A stretch of 64,000 nt of DNA from Orychophragmus violaceus (taxonomy: Eukaryota; Streptophyta; Magnoliopsida; Brassicales; Brassicaceae), in NCBI GenBank assembly GCA_030180135.1, contig CM058232.1, forward strand, positions 93,360,630 through 93,424,629. Direction: 5' to 3'. Position 1 is the first letter of the stretch. Each line of letters starts with the position of its first letter. The notes below the pieces were generated by a model, which searched no databases, was not told the DNA's origin, and saw nothing but the letters and a program-made list of their open reading frames with translations. Below are positions 43,489-56,399 of the stretch, one piece after another. The position numbers were made by a program, and so were the translations under genes.

Positions 43489-44835
43489 CTATTCCATTAT
43501 AGCCTCCATCTTACTCTCATGAGTAGTAGCTACAGGAGGTGTCTGGTAAGAAGAAGATCCATAAGTCTTTTGATTACCTTGCTGGAAAGGTTTCTGAAAT
43601 CCACTAGTATGTCCAAATCCAGAAGAGTTTTGGTTGCTGTTGAAGGCACTCTTCTGTCCTCCATTGAAGAACCTATTACCAGACTGATTTCCAAACTTAT
43701 TTCCTTGGAATCCAGATCCTCCGATGTAGTTCACATCCTCTTCTTGACCATCCTCTTCAGCATTGATCAACTCAACATCTTGAGCAAAATGGACAGCCTT
43801 CTTCCCAGTTAGAAGATTACAAACTGTGTCTAGCTTAGATCTAATATCAGCAATCTCCTGATTATCTATCTTTCCACCAGACTTCTTCCTTCTCTCATCA
43901 GTAGTCTTGCAGCTATTATTGCTTACTAAGTTATCTATCAACTGCTTAGCTTGCGCAGGAGTCCTAGTGTTGAAATTTGCATTGCTAGAATTGTCCAATG
44001 TAGTCTGATATGGAAGATATATACCTCTAAAGAAGATACCCAGCAATGTTACCTCAGTGAATCCATGATGCAGGCAGTCACGTTGGTACTTCTTGAGTCT
44101 CATCCAGGCAGTCTTAAGAGGCTCTGTCGGACTTTGAGAGAAAGTGAGAATGTCCTGCCTTGACTGATCAGAGCGAGCATCATCATAGAAGTGTCGCAGA
44201 AACTCACTCTTCAAAGCATCCCATGTAACAAACTTCCCGGGTGGAAGTTGTTTCAGCCAAGCAGCAGCATCTCCAGCGAGAGAGTAGGGGAAGAGTTTGA
44301 GAAACAGATAGTCATAATTCACAACATCATACTTCATCCCAGTGACTATGTCCTCAAACTCATCTATGTGATCCATCGGCTGCTCATTGGGATAGCCATG
44401 GAAGGCATTCTGCCTCATAAGAGAGTAGTAGATGGTTTTGATCTCAAAATCATTCCTCTCAAACTCAGGAGGTACAAGAGCTGACCGGTTGGCATGGAAC
44501 TCATCCGGATTGTTATAGTCAGCCAAAGTCCTCTCATGGACAACCATATCTCTACCTTGGGCCTGTCCTTGGCCTTGGTTTTGCTCCTGGCGTGGTTGCT
44601 CAGGAGGATCAGGGATAACATTCCCTTCAGCATCAATCCGTTCTCCAGCAGTATTATACGGATTGTTTTGTCGGTCCCTCAGGGTACCTTGAGCATCAGG
44701 CATTATGATCACACGTTCAACAACCATCCTTTCTCTTTGAACTCTTTTGTTAGTCCTCTCTAGTCTAGCAAGTTCTTCAAGTTGGAGGTTTACGAGATTA
44801 GTGTTCGGATTACTTTTGGTATCACGCGTCTGCAT
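43489..44835 (-). CDS. gag: gag (Athila C)
   Basis: Starts at ATG 44835 (MQTRDTK), matching the D start. It is very similar to D gag over its whole length, with the same capsid-type domain (DYLFLKLFPYSLAGDAAAWL, FLRHFYDDARSDQSR) and the same Gly, Asn and Phe rich end (GGSGFQGNKFGNQSGNRF). It stops at TAG 43491-43489 after EAIME, the same codon as in D. The open frame suggests that it could still supply particle protein. Confidence 0.85.
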   Translation of the reverse strand: MQTRDTKSNPNTNLVNLQLEELARLERTNKRVQRERMVVERVIIMPDAQGTLRDRQNNPYNTAGERIDAEGNVIPDPPEQPRQEQNQGQGQAQGRDMVVHERTLADYNNPDEFHANRSALVPPEFERNDFEIKTIYYSLMRQNAFHGYPNEQPMDHIDEFEDIVTGMKYDVVNYDYLFLKLFPYSLAGDAAAWLKQLPPGKFVTWDALKSEFLRHFYDDARSDQSRQDILTFSQSPTEPLKTAWMRLKKYQRDCLHHGFTEVTLLGIFFRGIYLPYQTTLDNSSNANFNTRTPAQAKQLIDNLVSNNSCKTTDERRKKSGGKIDNQEIADIRSKLDTVCNLLTGKKAVHFAQDVELINAEEDGQEEDVNYIGGSGFQGNKFGNQSGNRFFNGGQKSAFNSNQNSSGFGHTSGFQKPFQQGNQKTYGSSSYQTPPVATTHESKMEAIME

Positions 44836-44855
44836 AAACCGTCTGTAATCGTCAA

Positions 44856-44940
44856 GCAACGATCGATGCTAGCAGTGCAACGATCGATTCAACTTCAATC
44901 GCCTAGTAACGATCGACACAAGAGGTGCAACGATCGAGGC
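44856..44940 (-). repeat. cluster of CGATCG-type motif sites in the Athila C leader
   Basis: Four sites (GCAACGATCGATGC, GCAACGATCGATT, AACGATCGACAC and GCAACGATCGAGGC) lie between the primer site and gag, in the same place as in D. Confidence 0.75.
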
Positions 44941-45055
44941 TATGCGAAATTAAAACCTGCGACAGAGAAAGAAACAAAAAATCAGTAACTAAAACCAAAA
45001 AAATAAAAATCCTAGTAAAAACCCTAAGTTCGAATCTATCGAAGACTCCAAAGAG

Positions 45056-45073
45056 TCCCCGGCAACGGCGCCA
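45056..45073 (-). other. primer binding site of Athila C, tRNA-Asp
   Basis: On the minus strand TGGCGCCGTTGCCGGGGA, six bases inside the 5' LTR; identical to that of D. Confidence 0.9.
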
Positions 45074-45079
45074 AAAACT

Positions 45080-46266
45080 TGATAGGCTCTAAGTTTTAAC
45101 CCTATACTAACTGCAAGTGCACAGTATATCAATGTAGTTCTTAGGGATCGAATCCACGAGGACTCTAGGCAACGATAGAATTAGAACGGTCAAGCTTAAA
45201 CTAGGAGAAAGCAAATTGTATTGAGAAAACTAAAAGCAATGCAAGAAAGTAAACAAGTAGCAATTTGTGGTTGTAAGCAATTAACTAAGGGCGCTAAGTC
45301 TAGGGAGTTCTCAGGAAATCAGACAAGCAGACAAATCATTCAGTCAGGATCTAATTAAACACAGTTCTAGAACTCAAAACACAGATATAGAATTAACCAA
45401 CTTTCGTTGTGAGAATTCTCTAAGACTAATTGCAGAAATCCAAACAGATTAAACCAGCTTTAATGATCAAGTTCGATATGTTCACAATCTAATTAAACCA
45501 AATTTCTTTGCGAGTAATTATATTGCTCAACCTAAATAGTTCAGATTCTAAACCACACTTTCGTATCAATCTAGCAACCTAAAATCTAGATTCTAAGTGA
45601 TCAAGTTAGAACTAGCATTAAACACAATTTAGTTTGAAGAACATCTATTGATATGAATCCTTGACTGAATCAATTATATCTAGCAAGTCATAAAATCCCT
45701 ATTGAGAATCCCTAAACCTAACTATGAATCTACTCAGACATAGATAATGAAAACATGATCAATGAATAATTAGATATCATAAAAGAGATTAAACAAGTAA
45801 AGGGGTTCGAAATCTTCTCCAAAAATAAGGTGTAGTACAGGATCAGATCAGCCCCAAATAGCTCTAAAAACTCTCTGCTCTAAAGTATGATAGCGTCTCT
45901 AAAAACTGAAGTTAAAACCTAATTAAATAGCTAAATCACGTCTTGGGGCTTCTGTGTAAATATCTGGAACTTCTGGGCAACTTTGCAATATCATCATTCT
46001 TCATTAAACCGCCGCGAGTCTGGCCCAACACGCTGTGCATCGATCGATGCTGATGTGCGTCGATCGACACACTCCTCTGTTTCGGACAGTGAGCACAAAC
46101 TCTCGGGTCAAAACTCCAAAATGCTCCATTTAGCTCCATAATCTCCAAATTCACTCCAAACGTGTGTGTACCTAATAACACATGTAAAAGACTCTAAAAG
46201 AACACCAAAAGACTCTAAAACATACTTATATCATGGCATAAAACCGGTAAAAACCATGATATATCA
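45080..46266 (-). repeat. 5' LTR of Athila C
   Basis: 1187 bases, TGATATATCATGG...CTATCA in element orientation. It differs from its partner by scattered substitutions and a small indel near 45437. Confidence 0.95.
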
Positions 46267-46271
46267 CATCT

Positions 46272-48029
46272 TCTTCCCCATTTCTTAGTTCTTCATCTCT
46301 CTCTCTCTCCCCCTAAAATCTCTTCCACTTCTCTATTCCAAAAACCAAAAATTTTGTGTTCAATTTTCGATTTTCCACCGTCTAAACCTTAATATTATGT
46401 AAGTCTTTCATATTACTTGTGTATTTTTTATAAAAAAAAATAGTTTTTTAAGTATGGAATTGAGAGGTTTGCATGTACAAGATTAGCTTGTTTTGATGTT
46501 GGATTTGGCTTGCTTGTAGATTTGATATAATAGATACGTTTTTAGAAATAAGATTTGGAAATTTTGATTTTTTTTTTAGTTTATGGTTTATGTTTTTCTT
46601 TTGTTTCTAAAAGTTTATTAATTTTATAAAGTTTATTATATATAAAATTGAATTGTATATAAAATTAAAGAAATATTTTTCTTAAACTTTTATATTTTTT
46701 GGGAACATTTATCATAATTTATGACACAATTTCCAATTATATTACTATTTTATGAATTTCAAAAATGTTATTAAACGTTTTAATTTTTTAAAAAGTTTCT
46801 ATATTATTATTTTTATCTTTTCGAAATTTAAAACGTTTTTATGATTTTTAGGTGTTTTAATGAATTTATAATATTTTTATACGATTTTAAAAATACTCCC
46901 TCTGTTTCATTAAGATACATGTTTTAGAGTTTTCACACTTATTAAGAAAAACATTAATGCAGGTGTTTTTAATGAATTTAAAATATTTTTATACTATTAT
47001 ATGAATTTTAAAAATATTTAATATTTAAAAATTATTAGAATTTTAAAATATTATTATATGATTTTAGTTGTTTTTATATTTTTTATGTAAAGAGTAAGTA
47101 TGTGTTATATATATAATACTCATATATTTTACTTTATTTTTTTGAAAGGAATCCCTCATTTTTGCGATACGAGATGAAAAATCAACGACATTGTTGTTGA
47201 GGTAAATTATACGTTTTAATACTTTATAAATATTTTGTTTATTTTAATTTATTTCTAAAGTTTGTTTCTAGATAGTTTTATGGGAAAGACAAAAGACCAA
47301 AGGACGTTGGTTCGGTTTAGGCAATATGAGCCAAAAACTGAAGTTTGTAATGTCTTTTTGGTTTATTCCGACACATGCGGACTATGAGGCGCAATTGAAG
47401 ACTAAAGACGATGTTATCACGACCTTGCTGGTAAACCAAGAGAAGAGATGGCAAGGTTCAACGAGATTGATGCGAGGTTAGCTGACTACGTGCCTAGGTC
47501 GGGGACTGGGACAGGTTCGGGTCGGGGTCGAGGATGTAAATTTTTCGGGTTTAGTGTTAGTTTGAATAAAAAACTTATATTTTATGTTTTCAATTTTTTA
47601 TAATTATTTTAAATTTTAATAATATTTTCATTTTTAAATTATTTTAAATTTTATTTAAATTAAATATTTAATACTTTAAAAAAATAAAAAAAAATAATGG
47701 AAACCGACGGATCCGTCAATAATCCGTCGGATTCCAGATCCGTCACTAATCCGTCGGTTTTCGGATCCGTCAATAATCTGCTGGTTTCCGAATCTGTCAC
47801 TAATCCGTCGGTTTTCCATCGGTTCTGCGTCCGTTGGTTTTCCGTCGATAATTAGCGACGGTTTCGGTCTGTCCAAATTTCGTCGGTAGTTACCGACTGA
47901 AAACGAACGGATTTAAAAAGCCGACGAGATAAGGACCGACATATTTTCCGTCATTTTTCTGTCGGTTATAGCCAATACCGACGGAAAATGACGGATCTTT
48001 TCGTCATTTTGAGTTTTTTTCTTGCAGTG
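46272..48029. mobile_element. CACTA-like copy 1, right part with decayed coding trace
   Basis: It continues 37216 after the Athila C insertion. A short CT run (46287-46307) is followed by AT-rich filler. At 47290-47540 a decayed frame (FWFIPTHADYEAQLKTKDDV) may be a remnant of an En/Spm-type accessory or transposase gene, but that is weak. The array at 47696-47990 holds the right subterminal repeats. Confidence 0.55.
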
Positions 48030-48169
48030 TGTGTCCATCTAGATAAAACTAAAATTGCGTTTTGTGAATTCTAAATATGTGAATTTCATATAAAATGATG
48101 CTGGTTTGTAATAATTACAAAATGATTATACGAGATAGGACTTTCTTTGGCAAAAATAATAGAAACAAG

Positions 48170-51100
48170 GTTAGGCCTATAGTTAATGAGCCACTCAGAT
48201 ATGTGGGATTTAGTCATTAGGAAGCCATTGTTGCAGTAGGTTGCCAAAGTTTTTGAGGTGTTGCTTGCCTAAGATCGTGTCGCGGATCAGTCGGTCCATG
48301 ATCTTGAAAAGCGCTTAAGGAGATGTGGCAGTAAAGTTATAGAGCATGTTGTTCCTTCGGTCCAGATTATATAAACGGTAGCTTGGGCCACTAGCATGTG
48401 CATAGTCCTCAAGGCAGAGTTGTCGGACAAGCTGAGCTAGGCCAATAGAGCATTCCAAGAATAAAAATCCATTGGTAGATAGCCTAACCTCTTGAGGGCC
48501 ATATCCCAAAGAGATTCACTTACTTCATCTAAAGAAAAAATGGTCCATGTTTTCCTCAAATCTGTCACACAAGCATTATGACAAGGAGATCTGAATACCC
48601 CATCTTACCAAGCGAGCATGGAGAGGCAGACAATGAAGGTGGGGAAGCTATAAGTGACAAACATGTTATGGTATGGAGCCTTTGAACCAGATTGGAAAGG
48701 ACTATCTCTTAGGAGAAGCTCCCGGAAAAAGAGCATCTCAAATCTCCTTGACTAAGAAATGGGACATCCCTTTATCATTGACTGCCCATAAGTACTAATC
48801 CTCGTATTGACCAGAGAAGGCATGGGGATAGTTGTCAGAAAAATCTAGAGAGATTCAGCAGCATAAGAGCGAGCATGTCAAAGAAGTCAGCCGTTAGAGT
48901 TGCAGGCCATATTCAATGTCGCATCAATGATGATCGCGAGCTCTTTGGGTCATAAAGCCCCAAAAGTGTTGTATAGATGTTTCAAAGGGGACCATGAATC
49001 CCACTACCATTTTACCATTATGCACATAAACTTTGAGGAAGGTAACAACGAGGTTCCAGAGAGATAGGAGGGAATTCCATGTCCAAGAAGTTTGTTTTGA
49101 AGCGTTAATACTTCAAAAATTGGTTCCTTAAAGGCAATTTAATGATATACACGCAACCCAGAGGGAGTATTTGCTAGTAAACAACAACCATTTAAGTTTG
49201 AAACATAGTGTTTTATTCCACATAGAGAAATTCCTTAGGCATAGCTCCCCTTCAGATTTGGGTATACAGACATCTATATTTTCACACCTCACTCCAAAGA
49301 AATCTAAAGCATAAACTCTCGAGTTGTTTTAAACAGCCCTTGGGGAGAATGAAAACAAACGTCCAAAAATTTACTGTTCCATAGATGACAGAGGAATCAA
49401 CTCTTTCATGCCTGCAAAAGAGAGAGCTTTGGAGCTCCACGAGGTGAAGTGACCCGAGATTTTGTCCATGGGAGTTCTATAGTAAAAGAGACATAATTTC
49501 TTGTGCATTAACTGTATCCCAAGTAACGATCTGAGAGCAAACCGGAGGTGAAGTCGAGACAAAAGATGTATGTAGCTCATCTTGGTTCAAGCCAGCTGTA
49601 TAAATCTCGGTTCTGCTCTATTCATGTGTAGTCCAGACCATTCAGTAAAAACATGGAACACGTATGCAATATTAACCATAGAACTAACTCACCATCAAAG
49701 GAAAACATGATGTCGTTGGCAAAAGCAAGGTGGGAGACTGTTGGATCAGATGCGTTAGGGTGATAGCCGATTTTCCTGGAGTTTTATTTGGAGTTGAGAA
49801 GTTGAGAGAATACTTCTAAGACCAGAACAAAGAGATAAGGGGATAACGAGCAGCCTTTTCTAAGATCCCTTGTCCCTTTGAAGTAACTACAAAGCTCGAC
49901 GTTGATTGCAATAGAGAATTCATTGCTTGATGAGGTTGCAGAAGTAAGGAGGAAAATCAAGGGCCTCCAACGTGTTAAGAATGAACTCCCAATTAACCGT
50001 GTCAAAAAGCCATTTGGAGATCGATTTTAAGCATATATCTTTTGGAGATATATTTCCAATTGTAATCTTGGATTGCTCAGTAGCAAGAAGAACGTTCTCA
50101 ACAAGCAGGCGACCATGAATGAAGGCATATTGAGTGTTCTAAATCAGATCAGACATGATGGCTTTTAGGCAATTTGCTAGGAGCTTGAAGATCACTTGGT
50201 AGACTGAGTTGCAGCAAGCAATCGGTTTAATGTCTGTGATCTTTGAGTCATTGATTTTCTTGGGAATGGGAGTGGGGATAGTTGAACTCCACAGTTCTAG
50301 AAATTGATAAGACTCAAACAATTCCCTTACGGTAGCTATCATATATGAGCCCATTGCCTGCCATTGAGGAGTGGAGAACTTTACTGGATAACCGTCAAGA
50401 ACCAGAGCCTTGTTCTTAGGAAGAGAGAAGAAGGATTTTTGGATATCCAAATCAGTGAAATGAGTGATGAGAGTAGCCGTTTCACATGAGCAGTGATAGA
50501 GAACAAGATATGAGTTTACTTCGGAGAAGAAGTGGTCTGAGATACATTCCCGCCAAGAAGATTTTGAAAGTGGTTAACTGCATACAATTTGATTCCTTCC
50601 AGAGAGTCAAACAAAAAGTCGTCATGATCAGGGAGACAACTTATGTGATTATGAGATTCTCTAGTTTTGATGGACCGATAGTAGAAAGCAGTCGGTGCAT
50701 CATCATTCACTATCCATTGTATGCTTGATTTCCGAAGGAGGAAGGAATCCTCAGCATTAGCAAGGATCAGACACATCTTTTGAGCTTCTTTCTCAATCTC
50801 TGCAGCCGCGCTAGTGGGGTTCGAAAGAATATTTTTTTGACAAAACAAGAGGTGAGAATAAACTTCAGTAACCCTTAGTTCCCATTTCAAGAAGTTACTC
50901 TTGCTAAAAGATCTGAATATACTCTTTAGCTCCTTCAGTTTCTTTGGAACACATAACATCTTTGATCCTTGATAGCGTAAAGCTGTCAAACAATCCGTTA
51001 TAACCTCGGCAAAATCAGGATAAAAATTCATATGGGCGAAAAACTTAACGGGCGTGATCAAGAAACATACAATATGGGATGTGGTCCAAAATTTTTGGTT

Positions 51101-52850
51101 CCCCAAAAACACCAATGGATTGAGGAAAAAAGATCATCCAAAAGTCATTGACCAGAATTCGATCAAGATTTTTGGTGACTAAGCTATTTGTTGAAGTTGA
51201 AGACCTTGGACCTTGCTTGTTGAACCATGTGAAAGTGTTCCCTATGTAGGGTAGGTCAAAAAGACCATATTTGTCTAAACAGTCTTTGAAATTACACATA
51301 CCACAAGAAGAAGTGAATTGATCCGTCATAGAATGTTCACTTGTATGGACTGTTTCATTGAAATCGCCTAAAAACATTCACAGTGTATTTGCAAAATATG
51401 AGCGAGAAAGAGGCTCCAATTCCTCCCGTAACAGCCTTCTTTCCTTTTTTTACAGTTGGAGGCAAATACCATAACCACACCAATCTCTACAGAAGAGTAA
51501 GGTAACTTGACAAGGCAACATATCAGTTGGAGAAATTTTGCAATTACCTTAACATTAACGGACGGGTGACATAATAACCAAATTTTACCAAGATTTGAAT
51601 GCTCATAGTTAAAAATTGAATTCCAACCATGAAGAGCTCATTTTACTATAGAAGACGTATTGTCCTGCTTTACATGCGTCTCTAACAGAGCGCCAAAAAT
51701 GGGATTATATTCCGATACCACTTCCGAAAACCACGCCGTTTTACATTATCGTTGTACCCTCTTATTTTCCAGATTAAAAAATCCATAAAGAGAGAAAATT
51801 AGATGTTTCAAGGGCCTCCAGCCCTGACGCTAGCATTAGAAAGCTTATGAATTCTGTTTGAGATTAATTCTATGAATTAATCATTATCATCGTCCAGGTT
51901 GTCCTCATAATCTGAGGAAACTTCCACTTCTAATTTGGAACCCCTGATGGAGGAGGTAGAGAGACCGTGATTGGATTTCGGAGTGAGGTCCACTGAGAGA
52001 CTACCTCTAATCTGATCAAGGTCATAGATCAAGGATATGTCATTTGGAAGGTTTTGAACCGGGGATACTGCGGTTAGGAACATATAAAGAGTTCATTGTG
52101 GTCATAGGCGGATTATGAGTGGAGTTTTTAGTAGAGGATGCACGGCTAGAAAAAGCATTGCTCTGAAAAGCGCCGATTTCAAGTAGTCTATATACCTTTT
52201 TCTTCCTAGAGCCACTATTTTGGTCGACCTTATTGCCAGAGGTTTGTGGCGCTTTGAGTTGCGACAAAATTGGCAGAAGACTTTTGATTGGATCTTTTCC
52301 TTTATTGGCTTCTTTTAGCTTGCTGACAAAGGCCAATAGAGTGCCTCACCGAATTACTAATTGAGCATGTAGAAGGAGCAGCCGAGCAACGAGATATAGT
52401 GTGTCTTACACCGTTACATAAAGAGCAGAGAGAGGGAAGCCAAGGTCTGGCTACCTTTATTCGCTTGATCTCACCATTTTCAAAACGGGCGTAACCCCTC
52501 CAAAAGAGGTTTTTTGGGGTCGATGACCGTATAGACTTTCACAACTTCAATATTAGTCAAGCTCTTTGTTGAAGGATGAATGCATATCAAGTGTCACATG
52601 AGACCTGCGATATCCTGCTGAGATTCACCGTTGAGAATTGGAGTGGAACTCCTGTGAGTTCCAACCATACCAGGACTATAGTGAGTTCTAGTTTTTCGTG
52701 TTGGACGCCCGGTGACCATTTTGCAGTAAACATCGTCTGACAGTCAACTTGCCACAAGCTTTGGCTGGGGATGTGACGTTTGGAATTTGGACATGGGACT
52801 CTGAAAAGGAAAGTGTGGTCCTCCATTTTTGAAACAGAAAGGTCACTTGG
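48170..52850 (-). pseudogene. decayed L1-type LINE
   Basis: Minus-strand fragments in order: an ORF1 start (MEDHTFLFRV, 52830; TAKWSPGVQHEKLELTIV), endonuclease end (FLGDFNETVH, 51374; DRILVNDFW), RT (KNKALVLDGYPVKF near 50410; RKGCSLSPYLFVLVLEVF near 49850) and thumb region (SSKALSFAGMKEL near 49430), with many stops and frame changes. The 3' end and tail are not clear. It is a different, much older LINE than the one at 28317-35293. Confidence 0.75.
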
Positions 52851-53135
52851 TTTGGGTTTAGGATGATTGAATAGAATCCTCAAACTAAAAGAAAGAAAGG
52901 ACAATAATAGAATATTGGTGATGAAATAGTATAAATAAGAAATGCTTTTATTTATCTAGAGCATCAGTGGACGCAAAACATGTGTTCCATTGATATTTTG
53001 TAATTGATGTTTATAGATCTTTTACATTTTCTGACGTTGGTGTCTAATAACTTGGGACTCAGACAATAGACCACATGTGCAATTCTCATCCCCAAATTAG
53101 AGCGGATAATAGGTGCATATTTTAGATTGTCTTGT
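52845..53135. repeat. duplicated flank, copy 2
   Basis: Closely matches 35420-35722; it ends TGT directly before the CACTA-like left end at 53136. On its left it runs into the decayed LINE, whose 5' leader it may be. Confidence 0.85.
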
Positions 53136-54629
53136 CATTACAAGAAAATAAGGGGTAAAATGACGAAATTAGTGACGGATTTTAATCCGTCAGTATTTAG
53201 TGACAGAAAACCGATGGATTGTAATCCGTCACTAATCTGTCGGTTTTTTATCATTATTCCGTCATATTATATAGTTCGTCACTTTTCTGTCAATAAATAG
53301 TGACGGAAAGTGACGGATTAACAACGATACAGGGTTTAGGGGTTCGTTTCCGGAAAAAAAATGATTTGTAAACCACCGTAAACACATTCTAAACAATTTT
53401 TACAATAAAAAAACATTGCATAATTCATCTTATAACACATTTGACGGAATTTTCGAAATTAAACACTTTCATCCAAATGTGTTTCTTAATGTATACTACA
53501 TATTAATAAGTCTTTCTTCATACAAAGAACAACTATTTCTAAAATCCAGGTTTTGACTTCCAAAAATATTTTAAAATTGTTAAATATCAGTATAGTTTTA
53601 TGTTCTCAGCGTTTTAAAAACCCGAAACAGTAAACCCTAAACCCTATAAATTAAACCATCACTAAAAATCGACGGATTAGTGACGGATGTGAAGTATCCG
53701 TCACTAATCTGTCACTAAAAACCGACGGATTAGTGACAAATAAGAATTATCCGACAATAATCCGTCGTTTTTTTTTAAATCCGTCACTAATCCGTCAGTT
53801 TTTTTTTAAAACAGGGTATAGGGACTAAAGTAACCCAGACATGTAACCATACTCCATTACAAGAACCCGTAACCTGAGAATACTTATTAACGGGGTAAAG
53901 GTGAGAGATTAACGACTATTCAAGGTTTAGAGTTTTGTTTCCTGGAAAAAAACTGATTTGCAAACAACCGTAAACATATTCTAGGCAACTTTATGACACA
54001 ACACCATGCATCATTCAATTTGTAACACTTATTTGACGGAATTTCCAAAATTAAACACTTTCATATATGTGTTTCTTAATGTATACTACAAATTAATAAG
54101 TCTTTCTTCGTATGAGGAACGACTATTTCTAAAATCCGGGTTTTGAATTCCAAAAATAGTTTTAAATTGTTGGACGTTGACCTATTTAATTAACCTTGTA
54201 TCAGTATAATTTTGTGTTCTCAGCGTTTTAAAACTCCAAAGCAATAAACCCTAAATCCCATACCTTAATCTGTCACTAAAACTGAAGGATTAGTGACGGA
54301 TGTAAAGTATTTGTCACTAATCCGTAGATTTTTTACATCCGTTACTAATATGTCGGTTTTTAAAATCCGTCAATAATCCGTTGGTTTTTTAAAATCCGTC
54401 ACTAATCCATTGGTTTTTAAAAACCTGTCATTAATCCGTCAGTTTAGAAAATTTTCATTTTAGCCGCCAAATAATTGGAGAACCGCCAAAATTTTGGCAT
54501 ACTGCGAAAAAATTGAAAAATGACGGAAAACCGACGGCTAAATGAAAACTGACGGATTTTGCCGTCGTTTTTCCGTCACAAACTTAAAATAAAACATTTC
54601 AACCGCATCTTCTTCCCGTTTCTTAGTTC

Positions 54630-54630
54630 T

Positions 54631-54724
<94 letters not shown>
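54630..54724. repeat. (CT)n microsatellite
   Basis: About 45 CT units. The same place in CACTA-like copy 1 (46287-46307) has about ten, so the tract expanded, or shrank, after duplication. Confidence 0.95.
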
Positions 54725-54728
<4 letters not shown>

Positions 54729-54816
54729 AAAATCTCTCCGACTTCTCTCTTCCAAAAACCAAAAAATTTGCGTTTAATTTTCGATTCCCACCGTCTAAAC
54801 CTTAATATATTGTAAG

Positions 54817-55721
54817 TGATGCGGTCATCAAAACCATACTAGACCAGGCGCTCGCTAACTCAAGCACTACGTCAGTCACTACGTCAGTCAACACGCTGAC
54901 TAACTCAACCACTACGTCAATCAGCGCAACCAGGCCCGATGGAGACCAACAGTCAGGAAATGAAGCACTCCGACCAATCCAGGAGGAACCAATCAACAAA
55001 TCCAATTGTTCTGGATTCCCAACTCATAATAGGACCAAGGAGAATTGGATTCGAACCAAAAGGAGTAATGGTTTGAAAGATATTCAACTTCCAAATCAGG
55101 AGATGCTACACTTGCCTTATTTAGAGCCTCGTGGCTTTAATATCAAACGGCTCTTTCCTATTCAATGTGGCTGCATTTTGGACGTGGTCTACATCATCCA
55201 TAATGTCACTAAGGCACGAAATTATCTCCCAAAATTGTCAAGATACAAGAGCCAAGGAATTTCCTCATTCGGCCAAAATTGAGCATTGAAGGCCAAATCA
55301 ATCAAGCCTTTGATTGAGTCCTCATTTAGTTTGATTTATTTTCATTTATGTTAATTTATTATATGAATTATTATCTTGTAAAAGATAGGGATGAGCCTAT
55401 ATAAGCTCGTTCACTCCTTCATTGTAAAAACAGCCATGATCGATCTTAAAGTCATAGAAATCGTTTCTATCTTCTTTCACAAAGTCTGAGTTTTTCTTTG
55501 TGTTTATTCTCTAGTTCTAAGTGTGTGATTCATTTAGTACTTTAGAAGCTGTGGGTTGAGTGTTGTGTGATTCAACATCTCTATCCATTCCATTGATTGA
55601 GTGAGTCAATCCCTATCGCCACCTTCATCTCTACCATCATTCCACCTTCCGCAAGCAAGGCTTAGGAATCTCTTGATCCACAAGTGATCTTAGCATCGGA
55701 GTGATTCCTGAGGCTGCATCA
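54817..55721 (+). repeat. 5' outer LTR of the composite element
   Basis: TGATGCGGTCATC...GGCTGCATCA. TATA box CTATATAAG near 55398. It contains a 69-codon open frame (55073-55282) which in the 3' copy is the tail of the second gag-type ORF. Confidence 0.95.
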
Positions 55722-55723
55722 TC

Positions 55724-55777
55724 TGGTATCAGAGCTTCAAACTTTGATTCCAGGGCTGCATCATCTGGTATCAGAGC
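55724..55777 (+). other. primer binding site, initiator tRNA-Met type, duplicated
   Basis: TGGTATCAGAGC lies two bases after the LTR (55724-55735) and again at 55766-55777. The second copy is preceded by GGCTGCATCATC, a copy of the LTR end, giving a 24-base direct repeat with a period of 42 bases. Confidence 0.85.
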
Positions 55778-55789
55778 CGAAAGGTTCCT

Positions 55790-56399
55790 AATCAGGTGTA
55801 TTCTATCCTTACCTTTCGGTTTTCATTGCATTTAGTTTCTTAATTTTTCTGTTTTCTTTGCATCTTAAAACAAAAACCCATAAAAATTGTTTGTTTCATC
55901 ATATTACTTAGTTTCTGATTTTTGTTTGCATATTTTATAAATAAAAAAAAAATTGTTTGCTATTTGATCTTTCAAGTTTAGTTTCAAAAGTTCTTATTTT
56001 GCATTTTATAAAAAAAAAAAAAAAGTTTTGTTATTTGATTTGATTTCTTAAACCAAAAAGTTAAAAAAAAAAAGGAGTTCAAGTTGTTTCTGTCGAATTT
56101 TGTTTCATATTGTTCTTGTCTTTGTTTTCATAAAAATCTAAAAGAAGAGAAAAAGTTTTTAAGTGTTATTTCCTATTTTGCAAAATCGTTTTTGATTCAC
56201 AAAAAAAAAAAAGAGAGTATTTCCTTTTGTAGCCTGTTTTCAAAGATTCTTTGGCTCCTCCCCAAGTTTTGTGTATCAAGAAAATTTAGTTTTCCTTATA
56301 TACCAAAACCGTGTGCAATCAATTTTAAAAGAGTTTTCTCTTTTTTCTGAACCCATTAATACATCTTGAGCTTATTGTGTCAGGTACTAAATCAGTGAC
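55790..56399 (+). other. leader before the first gag-type gene
   Basis: No gene. T-rich with several poly-A runs (for example 56009-56024); ends at the ATG at 56400. Confidence 0.6.

Larger units (their letters stand above)
37222..46266 (-). mobile_element. Athila-lineage element C, gag and envelope-position gene, no RT or integrase
   Basis: LTRs at 37222-38426 and 45080-46266 (minus orientation) are flanked by CATCT (37217-37221 and 46267-46271). tRNA-Asp primer site, gag, protease, pol-deletion junction with post-integrase hairpins, envelope-position ORF, motif clusters, three polypurine tracts and LTR are all in order. No RT, RNase H or integrase is left between 42181 and 41336. It must use another element's enzymes to move. 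Confidence 0.95.
35723..48029. mobile_element. CACTA-like DNA transposon, copy 1, split by Athila C
   Basis: The left end CATTACAAGAAAAC and the inverted right end (CTTGCAGTG, that is CACTGCAAG in reverse) match the CACTACAAGAAAA end of plant CACTA elements. Both subterminal zones are dense with GACGGATTAGTGACGG-type repeats in both orientations. The 3-base flank is TAT on the left and TGT on the right; copy 2 has TGT on the left, so TGT was probably the original duplication. Without the Athila insertion the body is about 3.26 kb, and no intact transposase is present. Confidence 0.75.

Noticed and set aside
54559..54777. 72-codon frame with long Ser-Leu repeats
   Set aside because: It is a translation of the CT microsatellite.
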